DNA of 64,000 bases from Carnegiea gigantea (lineage: Eukaryota; Streptophyta; Magnoliopsida; Caryophyllales; Cactaceae): assembly GCA_029747015.1 (NCBI GenBank), contig JAKOGI010000057.1, positions 404,501-468,500 of the forward strand. The letters are read 5' to 3'. The notes under the pieces were generated by a model. It searched no databases, was not told the origin of the DNA, and saw nothing but the letters and a program-made list of their open reading frames with translations. Below are positions 10,519 to 21,084 of the stretch, one piece after another. Both the position numbers and the translations under genes were made by a program. Each line of letters starts with the position of its first letter. Within the stretch, counting starts at the first letter, position 1.

Positions 10519-12832
10519 AGTTGAGGGCTTTCTCTAATATATCGACTCTGCAACATGAGTCGCCTGAAGTGGGGGAGGCCATCACTTGTGGCAGGCTAAA
10601 CTCCACCTTCTCATCCCCTACTTGAAGGGAAAGCTTGCCGTTCTTGACGTCGATCATAGCTCCCGCAGTAACTAGGAATTGTCGCCCCAAAATGATAGGA
10701 ATGCGGGAGCCTTCCTCCATCTCCATAACCACAAAGTCGCAGGGAATGAAGAACTTTCCCACTTAGAGTGGGACATCTTCAAGAGCACCAAGAGGGTACT
10801 TAACTGATTGATCGGCTAACTGCAGGGAGATGGTGGTGGGTTTTAACTCTTCCGCTTACAGCTTCTTACAGATGGAGTATGGCATGAGGCTGACACTAGC
10901 CCCAAGGTCACATAGTGCTCTACTGATGGTAAGACCCCCGACAGAACAGGGGATGGAAAAGCTCCCTGGATCAGAAAGTTTAGGAGGGAGTTTATTCTGA
11001 ATGATCACACTGCACTTCTCAGTGAGAGACACCGTGGCGTTCTCGAGTAACTTTCCCTTATTGGAGAGCAAATCCTTTAAGAACTTGGCATAGGAAGGCA
11101 TGTCAGTAATGGCCTCCAAAAAGGGGATGTTGATATGAAACTTCTTTAGCATCTTAAGGAACTTGCCATACTTGTGCTCCTCCTTAGCCTTTACTAGCCT
11201 TTGAGGGTAAGGGACAGAAGGCTTGTAAGGCTTCACGTGAGAGGGGGTACTTTCTGGTGCATCCTCTTTGGGCTTCTCATTCTGGGCCCTCTCACTCATG
11301 GCCGCCCTGGTGTCATCATCCACATCGACAGCTCCCTCCCTTTCTTTCCTCATAGGCATTGTGGGACCTTCTAACTCCCTGCCGCTCCGCAGTGTAATAG
11401 CATTCATCTGGCCTTTGGGATTGGTCTCAGGTTGACCTGGGAGATGTCCCTAGGGTCTAGACAAATGGCTTACTTGCTGTGCAATTTTAGCGATTTGATT
11501 GTCCATCATCTTCTAGTGAGTAGCCATAGAGTCAAACTTGGAGTTCAACTGGTTGACCGACTCACTAAGTGCCTCATTGGTCTTCGTCTGAGTAGCTATA
11601 AAGCGCTCCATAAGGCTTTCCAGATTGGACTTGGGTTGTTGGGGAGGTTGTTGAGGAGATTGGGCATAAGGGGCCTTATATTGGAAACCGGGAGGTTGTG
11701 GTTGTGATTGGAAAGGATTGGATGGCATGGGATTGTTGTTACGGTAGGAAAAGTTTGGATGATTTCTCCAACCGGGGTTGTAGGTGTTTGAGTAGGGGTT
11801 ATTTTGTGGGCGTTGGCCGTAGGTTTGCAATGCATTGGCATGCTCAATGCCTGGGAAAGTGGTTTGGCATTCAGTAGCAATGTGGCCCTGAATGCCACAG
11901 ATCTCACAAAGTGCTCCAACCTCAAACATTGCACCAGATGGACCTCCCATTAAACTCCCTGAAGGAGTTCCAAGCCTGTCGAAATGCTGTGCTAAGGCGT
12001 TGACTTTGCTGGCTAGCATGTCTACGGCGTCAACATCATACTTGCCACCACCTTTCCTTTAAGGGACCCGCTCATTAGACCAATGGTAGTTATTAGCAGC
12101 CATATCCTCGAGTAAAGCCTTGGCCACTTCGATCGATTTTCCCATAAGTGCTCCCCCAGCTGCAGCATTAATGGACATCTTCAAAGTCTGATCCAGTCCA
12201 TTGTAGAAAGTCTGAATAAGGAGCCAATCAGGAACTCTATGGTGGGGGCACTGGCGTTGAAGATCCTTGAACCGTTCCCACGCCTCATGTAACGATTCGC
12301 TATGTAGTTGAGCGAATGAGGTGATGTCGGCTCTCAACTTGGCTGTCTTCCCTGGGGGAAAGTACTTGCTCAAGAAGGCCTTGGAGAGAGCATCCTAAGT
12401 GGTGAAGGTGTTGGGCTCCTCATTCTGGAGCGAGTCCCTAGCTCTATCCTTTAAGGAGAATGAGAAGAGCCTCAATCGAATGGCGTCGGTGGAGACCCCA
12501 TTGAGTTTAACTATGTCACACTTCGCAAGGAAATTGCGAAGGTGCATATTGGGATTCTCAGAGGCGTGTCCACCGAATTGGTCACGCTCCACCAAGGAGA
12601 TAAGGGCTGGGCGCAACTCGAAGTTGTTGACCTCGACCGCAGGGTTCACTATAGAGGAAGTGACACCCAACGACTGAGGCATAGCATAATCTCTCAAAAC
12701 TCTGTTGTCTTGCACTGCCATGGTAGATTCAGCTTGCTTCTTTCTATGTGCGCTGCTTTGCTTGCGAGCAGTAGCTTCGATTTCAGGACTCAAGGGAAGC
12801 AAGTTGTGACTCCCCTGACCGCGGCCATGCAT
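10519..12832 (-). pseudogene. Athila gag and protease, broken by stop codons
   Basis: One frame runs from the ATG at 12,832 through gag into protease but is cut by stops at 12,395, 12,059, 11,513, 10,856 and 10,517. The gag N-terminus reads RVLRDYAMPQSLGV and FELRPALISL. The retrotransposon gag domain (LSKYFPPGKTAKLRADI, HEAWERFKDL) lies near 12,200-12,400. A zinc knuckle CEICGIQGHIATEC is at about 11,880-11,920, followed by a Pro/Gln/Asn-rich stretch. Protease carries LCDLGASVSLMPYSICKK at about 10,860-10,910, with the catalytic Asp-Leu-Gly-Ala typical of Athila. The stops are TAG or TAA, mostly explicable as single C-to-T changes on one strand or the other. No functional protein is expected. 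Confidence 0.88.
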
Positions 12833-12968
12833 ACAAAGCTAAAAACTATACCAAGCGTAAGCAGGCTCAAGCAAGGGTAAAAACAAGCAGGGTGCAAAGA
12901 GAAGAAAAATAAAAGAAAGAGCCTAATCTCAAGTATAATAATCGGTTCCAATGTCAAAACGAACAAGT

Positions 12969-12986
12969 TCCCCGACAACGGCGCCA
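12969..12986 (-). promoter_or_regulatory. Primer binding site for tRNA-Asp
   Basis: On the + strand the 18 bases end in AACGGCGCCA. They match the 3' end of plant tRNA-Asp except for one base (GACAACGG instead of GGCAACGG). The site lies 6 bases from the 5' LTR edge, where reverse transcription would be primed. It fixes the element's orientation as right to left. It is not a tRNA gene. Confidence 0.9.
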
Positions 12987-12992
12987 AAAACT

Positions 12993-14299
12993 TGTTATCG
13001 TTTTACTCAATAACCGCAAGTGCACGGTGCCAGTTGTAGCTAGCAACGGCAAGTACGGGTCGTGTCCACAAGGAACTTGGTTTCAATCACCGTATCCAAC
13101 CTTTAACACTCAATTTAGGCCAGAGTCTAGTAGAATGGGTTTTCACTAGAAGTTAACTATATTCAATCTAAAGTTATTGCTTTTATCACAATCAATGGTG
13201 ACAAGGGTCCTGGATTGGGGTTCACCACACTTTGATGTTCTTAGGATTGTAATCTTAGTCATGTGAATCCACCTACAAGACAACTGAAATGGAATGGTTA
13301 CAAATTAAACACGTCTACGCCTTCTCTCAAAGGTCATTAGACTGGTCAAGTTATCCTAGTTATCTATTTTCATGAAACTAGAGTCGCAAGATCACAAGAT
13401 TGTGTAACCCTTAATTCCCAATTGAAACCCCAACTATTTTCATGTTAAGAAATTCAATCGCTTGCAAAGCCGCTCTAAGTAAAGGACTTAATTTTCGTTA
13501 ATCTCCTAAACCCTAATTACGAACATGAATACAACCCTTTCAGGCAATTCATCGAACACTTGGCACGCTAAGCCAGAGTTCAATTATAACATGGGCATCA
13601 ATTCACGAAAACCTAGGATATCAATCCAAATCACATCAAAGGGGCTACACCCAATCCAAGACACGGGATTTAGCCTCTAATCGTCATTCTAATCACAATT
13701 ACAATCAAGAAAACGACATGCTCAAAGGTATTCAACTTTGAATTAAAACGCAAAGGAAAAAGGTAGAGGAATGTACTCTGTACAATTTGCAGCAACAATC
13801 TACCAAAAGCATAAAGAAATCTTGATCTACTGTCTTGAATTTCACAACAATCAAAACCAAGAACTATGTACCCTAATCGCTGTTTTTAAGAGAGAAAAAA
13901 ATAGAGAAAAGCATGAATGCCAATTACAACGCCAAATCGCGACTATACGGGGAAAACTAATGTGGCACGGTCGTGCCACTGGGCATAGACCCACCGTGCC
14001 ACATCTCTGGCTTGCGTTTCCTCGTTCCTATGGGTGGCACGGTCAGTCTGCATGGCATGATGCCACCGTGGCACTCTCTCTTGGCTTGAAATCCTCCTTT
14101 TCAGCTCCTATTTGGTGCGGCGCTAGCTTGTTTTTCTCATTTCTTTAAGTCTAACCCCTGAAAACACAAAAACACACTTTTAAGTAGATTTGAGGTAAAG
14201 AATGACTAATCAACCTCTAAACTCTCGGGATTTTACCAGAAATCGCCAAGATGAGAGGTAAAAATCATGCCTAAAAGTGTGTAAAATAGAGGTTTATCA
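12993..14299 (-). repeat. Athila element 5' LTR
   Basis: This 1307-bp LTR begins TGTTATCG on the + strand and ends GTTTATCA. It is followed directly by the AGCCT target duplication and the resumed Tat RT. The GGCACGG palindrome block is at about 13,965-14,072. On the element's own strand this copy should hold the promoter, but I could not pick out a convincing TATA box. Confidence 0.95.
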
Positions 14300-16650
14300 A
14301 GCCTCTTCTCGGAAAAACCATGGAGGTACACATGGACGACATGATAGTCAAGAGTATACATGATGCGGAGCATGACAAGGATTTATAGGGGACGTTCGAA
14401 ATTCTTCAAAGATACGACATGCAACTCAGCCCTAAAAAGTGTGTCTCTAGGGTCCGGTTGGAATGTTCTTGGGCTTGATGATTAGTAGCTGGGGAATAGA
14501 GGTGAACCCCAACAAAATCAGCGCTGTGCTAGGTATTAAGCTCCCACAGAATATCAAAGAAGTCCAGTAGTTGACCGGATGCATCGCAGCCTTGGGCCGT
14601 TTGATGTTAAAATCAGCTGACAAATGCCAGTCCTTCTTTTGTGTCCTTCAGAAGCGCACACACTTGGTGTGGGATAAGGAAGCGGACGAGGCCTTCCAGT
14701 CACTAAAGATGCACCTTGCCCACCTGCCCTAGATAGCCAGCCCAGTGCAAGGAGAAACACTTCTCCTATACTTGATTGTCTCGGAACAGGAGGTAAGCGT
14801 GGTTCTAGTGGTGGAAAGGGCTAAAGAGCAAATTCCAATGTACTATGTAAGCCATGCCTTAGCCGGAGCCGAATTGAATTACCCTTGATTGAAAAGTTTG
14901 CTTACACCTTGGTGTTAGCATCCCTATTTTGAGGCTCACAGGGTTATCGTCCTCACCGACCAGCTAATGAAAAATATTCTGGAAAGGCTAGATGCCTCGA
15001 TGAGCTCTTAAAGTTGGCGGTAGAGCTATCTCAATATGATCTCACCTTTGAGGCATGACAGGCGATCAAGACCCAGGCCTTGGCAGACTTCTTGGCTGAA
15101 AATGCAAACGCCCCTCCGGAAGCAACCCCAACCCCCGCCTCTTGGAACTTATATGTGGACAGCTCCTCCACTAACGATGGGAGGAGGGTCGACCTAATCA
15201 TTGAGACCCCCAGGGTAAGCGAAGTTTATGTTTAAAGCTTTTAACAATAGGGCCGAATACGAGGTCTTGATAGTGGGAACAGAATTATGCTACATGGCTG
15301 GGGTAGATTCAGTCAAGGCCTATTCGGACTAACAATTGATAGTAATTCAACTCAATGGAGATTACGAGATCAAAGAAGACACCATGGCCAACTCCTCACA
15401 GGACGGAAACCCGAAGTGAATTCGATGGAAAACAATGTCCAAAAGAAGCATTGAACCTCGTGAAATCCTTTGGTTGGACAGGAGCTCCACTTGGATGGAT
15501 CCTGTTTGGACATACTTAACGGATCGTATGCTGCCACCAAGCACTAATGAGGCGGATCGAGTGAAGAAACAGGCAAACTGGTTCATCTTGTATGTCGGGA
15601 TCCTCTACAAATGCTCCTATGCTCATTCAAAGCTGCATTGTGTGACCCCAGAGATGGGACAAAAGACCCTTGAGGAACTTCATGAGGGACTGTGCAGTTC
15701 ACATATTAGCGGGTGTGCTCTCGTGGTCGCCACTATACTAACTGGCTACTATTAGCCCGTTTTATGTGAAAATGCTATGAGCCTATGGCGCAAGTGCGAC
15801 AAGTGCCAAAAGTTTGCTACCGTACACCGGAAGCCCACCACCCCGCTAACGCCAATGGTTAGTCCCCTGCCATTCGCTACTTGGGGAATGGACATACTCT
15901 GGCCTTTTCCTAAGGCTACGGGCCAGCGAAAATATTTGTTCATCGCTGTAGATTACTTCAAAAATTGGATAGAGGTAGAGGCCGTCGCCTTCATCACTGC
16001 TACTGAGGTGAGAAAGTTTATTTGGAAAAACATCATCGCTCAGTTTGGACTCCCCCCGAACAATAATCTTTGACAATGGTCGACAATTTGATACGAGTAA
16101 GGTCATCGACTATCTTAGCACCTTGGGATGGCAAGCGAGATTCACTGTAGTGGCTCATCCACTAATCAATGGCCAATTTGAGGCCACGAATAAGGTTATC
16201 TTCCACCCTTTGCAGAAAAAAATTAGACGACGCAAAAGGCACGTGGGTAGATGAACTATATGAAGTTTTATGGTCTATCTGCACCACCAAAAAGACGGCT
16301 ACGGAGCAAACTCCCTTTATACTAACTTATGGGTCTAAAGCTATTCTCCCTATCGAGGTAGCACTCCACACACATCGTCTCTCTACTTTCCAAGGAGTAC
16401 TCAACAATGCGGCCCCTCGAGAATTCCTAGATTTACTCTCTTCTATTCGAGGCAATGCCCTCCTTCGAGAGGCACTTTACAAGCTCTGAGTGGCATGGCT
16501 CCACAACCGAATGGTAAAGTTCCATCCCGTCTATGTAGGCGGCCTAGTACTTCGGAGAACTGAGGCTGTGGCTCGATCAGGGGAACACAGTAAGCTCACG
16601 CCCAACTGGGAACCCTATAAGGTCATAGAGTAGGTGAGGCCCGACATGTA
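14300..16650 (+). pseudogene. Tat-type element, right part: end of RT, RNase H, integrase
   Basis: The RT gene cut at 1819 resumes here with KTMEVHMDDMIVKSIHDAEHD (catalytic MDD near 14,335-14,345) and LQRYDMQLSPKKC. RNase H traces include NLYVDSSSTNDGRR near 15,150. Integrase is clearer: KQANWFILYVGILYKCS (15,565-15,615), LWRKCDKCQKFA (15,783-15,818), core Asp in WGMDILWPFPKATG, Asp in FDNGRQFDT and Glu in NGQFEATNKV. The tail DELYEVLWSICTTKKTATEQTPF lies near 16,248-16,320. Frames change at least four times, with many stops. The element is dead. Confidence 0.85.
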
Positions 16651-16793
16651 TCAGCTCATAACCTTGTAAGGAACCCTCGTCTTAACTGAGGCCGTGGCAC
16701 GTACGGTTGGCGCAATGTATCTCCAACACTTAGCAAGTACAATGCACACGAACAATTGTCGGCCAAACCACATCTTTTTTTTTTCCAGGTTCC

Positions 16794-17447
16794 CACTACA
16801 CCTTTAACCCCCAATACGTTAAGGGTCTTAAAGCATGACGTAGGGCCGGTCACTACACCTTTAGCCCCCAAAGGCCTAAGGGTCTCATAGCACAGCCTAA
16901 GGCTAGTCGCTACACCTCTAGGCCCCAAGGGGCTAAAGGTCTCATAGCACGACATGGGGTCGGTCACTATACCTTTTAGCCCCTAAGGGCTCAACGCATG
17001 GCCTCAGGCCAGTCACTACACCTTTATCCCGCAAGGGGCTAAGGGTCTCAAAGCACGGCCTAAGGCTGGTCACTACACCTTTAACCCCAAGAGGCTAAGG
17101 GTCTCAAAGCATGGCCTAGGGCTAGTCACTGCACCTTTAGCCCTCAAAGGTCTGAGGGTCTCATAGCATGGTCTAAGGCCGGTCGCCACACCTTTAGGCC
17201 CCAAAGGGCTAAGAGTCTCAAAGCACGGCCTCAAGCCATTCACTACACCTCTAGCCCGCAAGGGGCTAAGGGTCTCATAGCACGACCTCAGGCCAAACAC
17301 TACACCTTCAGCCCCAAAAGGGTTAAGGGTCTCAAAGCACAGCCCAAGGCCAGTCGCTATATCTTTAGCCCCAAGGGGCTAAGGGTCTTAAAACACGACA
17401 TCAGGCCGGTCGCCACTCCTTTAGCCCTAGGGGTAAAGGGTTATACG
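16794..17447 (+). repeat. 57-bp tandem repeat array in the Tat element
   Basis: About 11-12 degenerate units of 56-57 bp lie head to tail after integrase. Each unit starts CACTACACCTTTAGCCCC, has a short dyad (TTTAGCCCC then GGGGCTAAGGGTCTC), continues CATAGCACGGCCT and ends AGGCCGGT. One unit near 16,970-17,020 is shorter. Tandem arrays at this position are known for Tat-lineage elements. The - strand ORFs at 16,656-17,300 are read-throughs of the repeat and not genes. Confidence 0.9.
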
Positions 17448-17672
17448 GCACGGGTTGTGATCCTCCGTGATGCTCAGCAGATAGGAAATGCAACACTAGG
17501 ATTAGGAAGCATATAAGAGCATCAATCGAAGGTCAAAGTCATTGGGCGAAAAGACTCTTCTTCATTATCAATGCAAATGATTGCAGGGAAAAAAAAGAAA
17601 AAAGAAAAAAAGAAAAAAAGGAGATGAAAGAAGGAAGAAAAGCTACACAAGAGCCTACAGTTGTTATTAATC

Positions 17673-18168
17673 ATTATCACTGGACGAAGGAGGAGTATCG
17701 TTAGACCCGGTGCCTTCCTCCTGGCTACTCATGGGCGTTGGCCCCATTCTTGGAGCAGCCGGACCAAGCTGGTGATTCATTAGAATGTTGCTCTTATTAA
17801 GCTGCAGCCAGGTTTTGATAGTGAACCATCACAGACTTGTAGGAGCAGACTTCAGGTCCTCAGCCATGCTCCTCTCCAGGACGCCCAACTCCAGGGCCTC
17901 ATTGACCACCATGGTGCAGAAGGTGGCTTGAACTAATTCAGGGATATGGAAATCACGGGTGGCCTCTTCGGCATCAGCAAGGGATGAAGTCCGGACACAA
18001 CTCATGGTAATTCTCTGGAAGCGGCCGAGGAGGGCGGGTGACACTTTTTAGGCACCAGTTGAAAGTCTCCCATACATGGATAGTCATTTCCTCATTGTTT
18101 TGAGATAGTAGGGAAAAACCATGATTGAGGAACTTATGGCAAAATGGTAACCTAGTGATAAAAGACAT
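17673..18168 (-). pseudogene. Antisense ORF of the Tat element, frameshifted
   Basis: Opposite to gag-pol, two - strand frames join into about 150 residues: CHKFLNHGFSLLSQNNEEM, then DAEEATRDFHIPELVQATF and MVVNEALELGVLERSMAEDL, ending in an acidic Ser-rich tail. The composition is non-repetitive and protein-like. Some Tat-lineage retrotransposons carry an extra antisense ORF between pol and the 3' LTR, and this fits that position. Function is unknown. The frame switch near 18,000-18,040 and a stop after TSL indicate decay. Confidence 0.5.
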
Positions 18169-18179
18169 GCAGCACTGCT

Positions 18180-19040
18180 GGACAGCCTCCCCTTTTTATA
18201 AGTAGAAGGGAAAAACTTCCCAATGCCGCGTTCGAACCGAGCCTCGAGAACGTTGTCACCTCAGGAAGTGGTCAGGCACCAAAATCAAGGCACAGGTGTA
18301 CGAGAATTATAGGAGTTCCCTGACCGAAAATCACCTCTTAAAGTCTGCAAGTAGTAACTTCAAATGGAACTTGCTCCACATTCTATCTACCCACCAGTTC
18401 GGCCATGTGTACAGGTAAAATGTGAGTGGCTAAATAATTCGAAAAAACCTAGGACCCAAGGCAGGTTCCACAAATATACTCGTGCGCCAAAGACACAACG
18501 ACCGTCTCTGGCCACTCCTGCAAACTAAGGGCCATTACTGGGCCCAACATGAGAAACCGTCATGCGGCCCATCAAGGAAACACCCCGTATGAAATTACGA
18601 TTTTGCCTATGGCAACAAGGACTATAAATACCCATCTACCCACCTCGGGAAGGGGAGAGAGAATTCTGAGGAATCATTCATCGTGCACAATCAATACCAA
18701 AAAGGCAGCAATCAGAGTCCCTGAAACGACCTACTCTTTCTTTGAGTGTCTCCTCTTAGGATCCCATACTGACTTGACTGTCGGAGTGGTGTTCCCCGGA
18801 TTGACTTTTTGCAGGTACAATGCTTGTGGAGCAAATCGCCAAATGTCCAACGCTTGCCATCACGTAAGCCAACTCCCATCCCACGTTATTCTTCGACAAA
18901 CTAGAAAGTTCTAAACAATGTCACCACATTATGAAACGGTGGATCGAATTATTACTACTACTGTGTGTGGCCACAGGCAACAATCACCTGGTTAGATGTT
19001 GCAAAGCAATCCACCCGGAGGGGCGGGGGGGGTGTTTAAC
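18180..19040 (+). repeat. Probable 3' LTR of the Tat element
   Basis: The boundaries are uncertain. A TATAAATA box at 18,623-18,630 is followed by GGGAAGGGGAGAGAG, a Cys/Thr-rich stretch, and TGACTTGACTGTCGGAGTGG near 18,770-18,790, a layout familiar from Tat-type LTRs. A similar block precedes the second Tat element near 31,160. No partner LTR is inside the window, so the ends cannot be fixed. Confidence 0.45.
18623..18630 (+). promoter_or_regulatory. TATA box in the Tat LTR
   Basis: TATAAATA lies upstream of the GGGAAGGGGAGAGAG block, in the orientation of the Tat gag-pol. It probably served as the element's promoter. Confidence 0.45.
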
Positions 19041-19148
19041 AAGGTATTGGTAATTTAAAGCTTTTGCGTGATCCACCCCCAAAACTAACATTAGTGAAAT
19101 TCAATTCTGAATAAATTAACATCCATAATTTTAAAATGTATATAATAA

Positions 19149-19436
19149 GGGCATGTTCTTTTCGTTAAGAAATATGGATTGGGAAATAAGTAAAGTTAGT
19201 TAAGATGGGTAGAAGTGGGTATTTTTTTTTGTTGAAGCGGGTTGAATTTTTTTTATATGATGGGCAAAAGTTGGTTAAAATAGTACGAAGTGGTTTCAAG
19301 TTGGTTGAAGTGCATAGAAGTTGATTGAAGTGTGTATTTTTGATTGAAGTTGGTGAAGTGGGTTGAAATTAGTTGAAGTTGGTTAAAGTTGATTGAAGTT
19401 AATGAATTAGGATTTACCAGCGAAAAGAACAGAGCC
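19149..19436. mobile_element. Tourist-like MITE, copy 1
   Basis: This 288-bp element starts GGGCATGTTCTTTTCGTTA and ends CGAAAAGAACAGAGCC, which is an inverted repeat with a few mismatches. TAA flanks both sides (19,146-19,148 and 19,437-19,439), the 3-bp target typical of PIF/Harbinger derivatives. The interior is built from variants of GTTGAAGTGGGTTGAAG. A second copy lies at 38,894-39,221. It does not code for protein. Confidence 0.7.
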
Positions 19437-19522
19437 TAAAATTGGTTATTATAAAAGCACGCAACTTTTCAAGACCATCTATGAAAAGTAGTAAAGTAAT
19501 ACTTGCTTCTTTTGCTTTGTAA

Positions 19523-19753
<231 letters not shown>

Positions 19754-20162
19754 GTTCGTTCAATTAGTTTGACACTTATTCTCTTCAAGTAAGGTTTCGA
19801 ATTTAAGTACTATTGATAGAAAAAATATGTCATGAAAGAGTTTTATTTCTTTATGAGTAACAGTAGCTTAATTGTAGTAAACAGAGGCCCTAAGCCCAAA
19901 AAAGAAAGGTGTTACAATTTTTTTGTGTCAACCCTCCCCCCTTCCAAAAAAAGGAAAATGGTGTGACATTCCTCCCCCCAAAAAAAGAAAATTTAATATA
20001 TAGAGAGGACAGCGCCTCTTTTCAATGTGAGATTGAATACAACTAATACAGATGATAACCGCATAGTTATCTCTAATAATAATGAATTAATAATTAGTAA
20101 CATATATGCACGCTAACAAATAAATAGAAAAAAAAGACTAAATTACTGACATACTACCGTTC

Positions 20163-20783
20163 AGTGCATGACATAATTGTTGCAGGAGCAGAGACAAGTG
20201 CAATTACATTAGTTTGGGCAATGACGGAACTAATGAAGAATCCCACTATTATGAGGAAAGTACAAGATGAGCTTCGAACGTTGATTCAGGGCAAAACATT
20301 CATCAATGAGAATGATCTCGCAAGGTTCACGTTAAAGCTATAGTAAAAGAAACATTTCGCTTTCACCCTGCAGTTCCATTATTGATTGCTCGAGAAGTAT
20401 CCCAAAAATGCAGCTTAGAAGGGTATGACATTCCATTTCATAGCTTAGTATTCGTGAATGCGTGGGTCATTGGCAGAGATCCTAAGTTCTGGGACAATCC
20501 TGAAGCATTCATGCCTGAGAGGTTTATTGGAAGTTCAGTTGATTTTAAAGGACAAAATTTTGAATTTATACCTCTTGGGGCAGGAAAAAGAACATGTACT
20601 GGCATGCTTATTGGTGTATCTACTCTAGAACTTACACTTGCCAACTTATTATATTCTTTGGACTGGGAATTGCTCGATGGTGTGAAGAAGGAAGATATCG
20701 ACACTGATGTGATTCCTGGTCTCACAATGCAGAAAAAGAACCCTCCATGCCTCATAGCGAAGTTGTATCCTTACCCGACTTAG
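20163..20783 (+). pseudogene. Cytochrome P450 (CYP71/CYP83-like) last exon, frameshifted
   Basis: This corresponds to the final exon of the gene at 58,642-59,259. It reads VAGAETSAITLVW (I helix), then MRKVQDELRTLIQGKTF. Near 20,325-20,340 a net loss of 4 bases breaks the frame before KAIVKETFRFHP (the ExxR Glu and Arg are still recognisable). From 20,382 the frame is open: PERFIGSSVDFKGQNFEF, then the heme loop PLGAGKRTCTG, in which the usual first Phe is Leu but the Cys ligand is kept, and the normal stop at 20,781-20,783. No AG acceptor sits next to the expected exon start, and no exon 1 lies upstream. It is therefore a truncated duplicate. The copia element inserted 38 bp past its stop. 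Confidence 0.88.
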
Positions 20784-20825
20784 CAATATCAAATTCAAAT
20801 CCAACCACATTGTACTACCTACTGT

Positions 20826-21058
20826 TGAAATAAAAGAGGAGAGATATGATTGAATAAATTTGTATATAGACAATTCCTCTTCTTCTTCCATTCTGCTGTG
20901 TACATGCAATATTATATACACCAAGGGTTTGATCAGCTTGCCGCCTAAGACTCCTAGCCATACAATAATAAGGAAACATGACAATTCTAGTTACATAGAA
21001 ATAGGAAACACAAATAATAACAAATAATAAAATCTATACAATTATTTATTTCCTAACA
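20826..21058 (-). repeat. Copia element 3' LTR
   Basis: This 233-bp LTR begins TGAAATAAAAG and ends CCTAACA on the + strand. It appears identical to 25,554-25,786. The complement of the polypurine tract (CTCCCCCTCAAG) follows directly at 21,059. Confidence 0.97.
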
Positions 21059-21084
21059 CTCCCCCTCAAGTTGGAGCATGAGGA

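Larger units (their letters stand above)
1820..14299 (-). mobile_element. Athila-type Ty3/gypsy retrotransposon, complete with two LTRs
   Basis: This 12.48-kb element reads right to left. Its LTRs lie at 12,993-14,299 (5') and 1820-3125 (3'). The 5-bp target duplication AGCCT is perfect (1815-1819 and 14,300-14,304). A tRNA-Asp primer site lies inside the 5' LTR. Internal order on the - strand is gag, protease, RT, RNase H, integrase, a degenerate spacer, an ORF-1-like gene and a long 3' noncoding region. Athila identity is inferred from the RT wording ([18 protein letters not shown]), the tRNA-Asp primer and the extra gene after integrase. It sits inside the Tat RT gene. Its LTRs differ by a modest number of substitutions, so it is not recent, and gag-pol carries at least seven nonsense codons. 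Confidence 0.93.

Noticed and set aside
12969..12986. tRNA-Asp gene fragment
   Set aside because: Only the 3' 18 bases match, and they sit beside an LTR, so it is a primer binding site.
16656..17300. - strand ORFs with a repeated CYETLSPLG pattern, suggesting a repeat protein
   Set aside because: The repeats are DNA-level 57-bp units. The ORFs are chance readings of the array.
16794..17447. CRISPR-like array
   Set aside because: Units are contiguous with no unique spacers, and the DNA is a plant retrotransposon.
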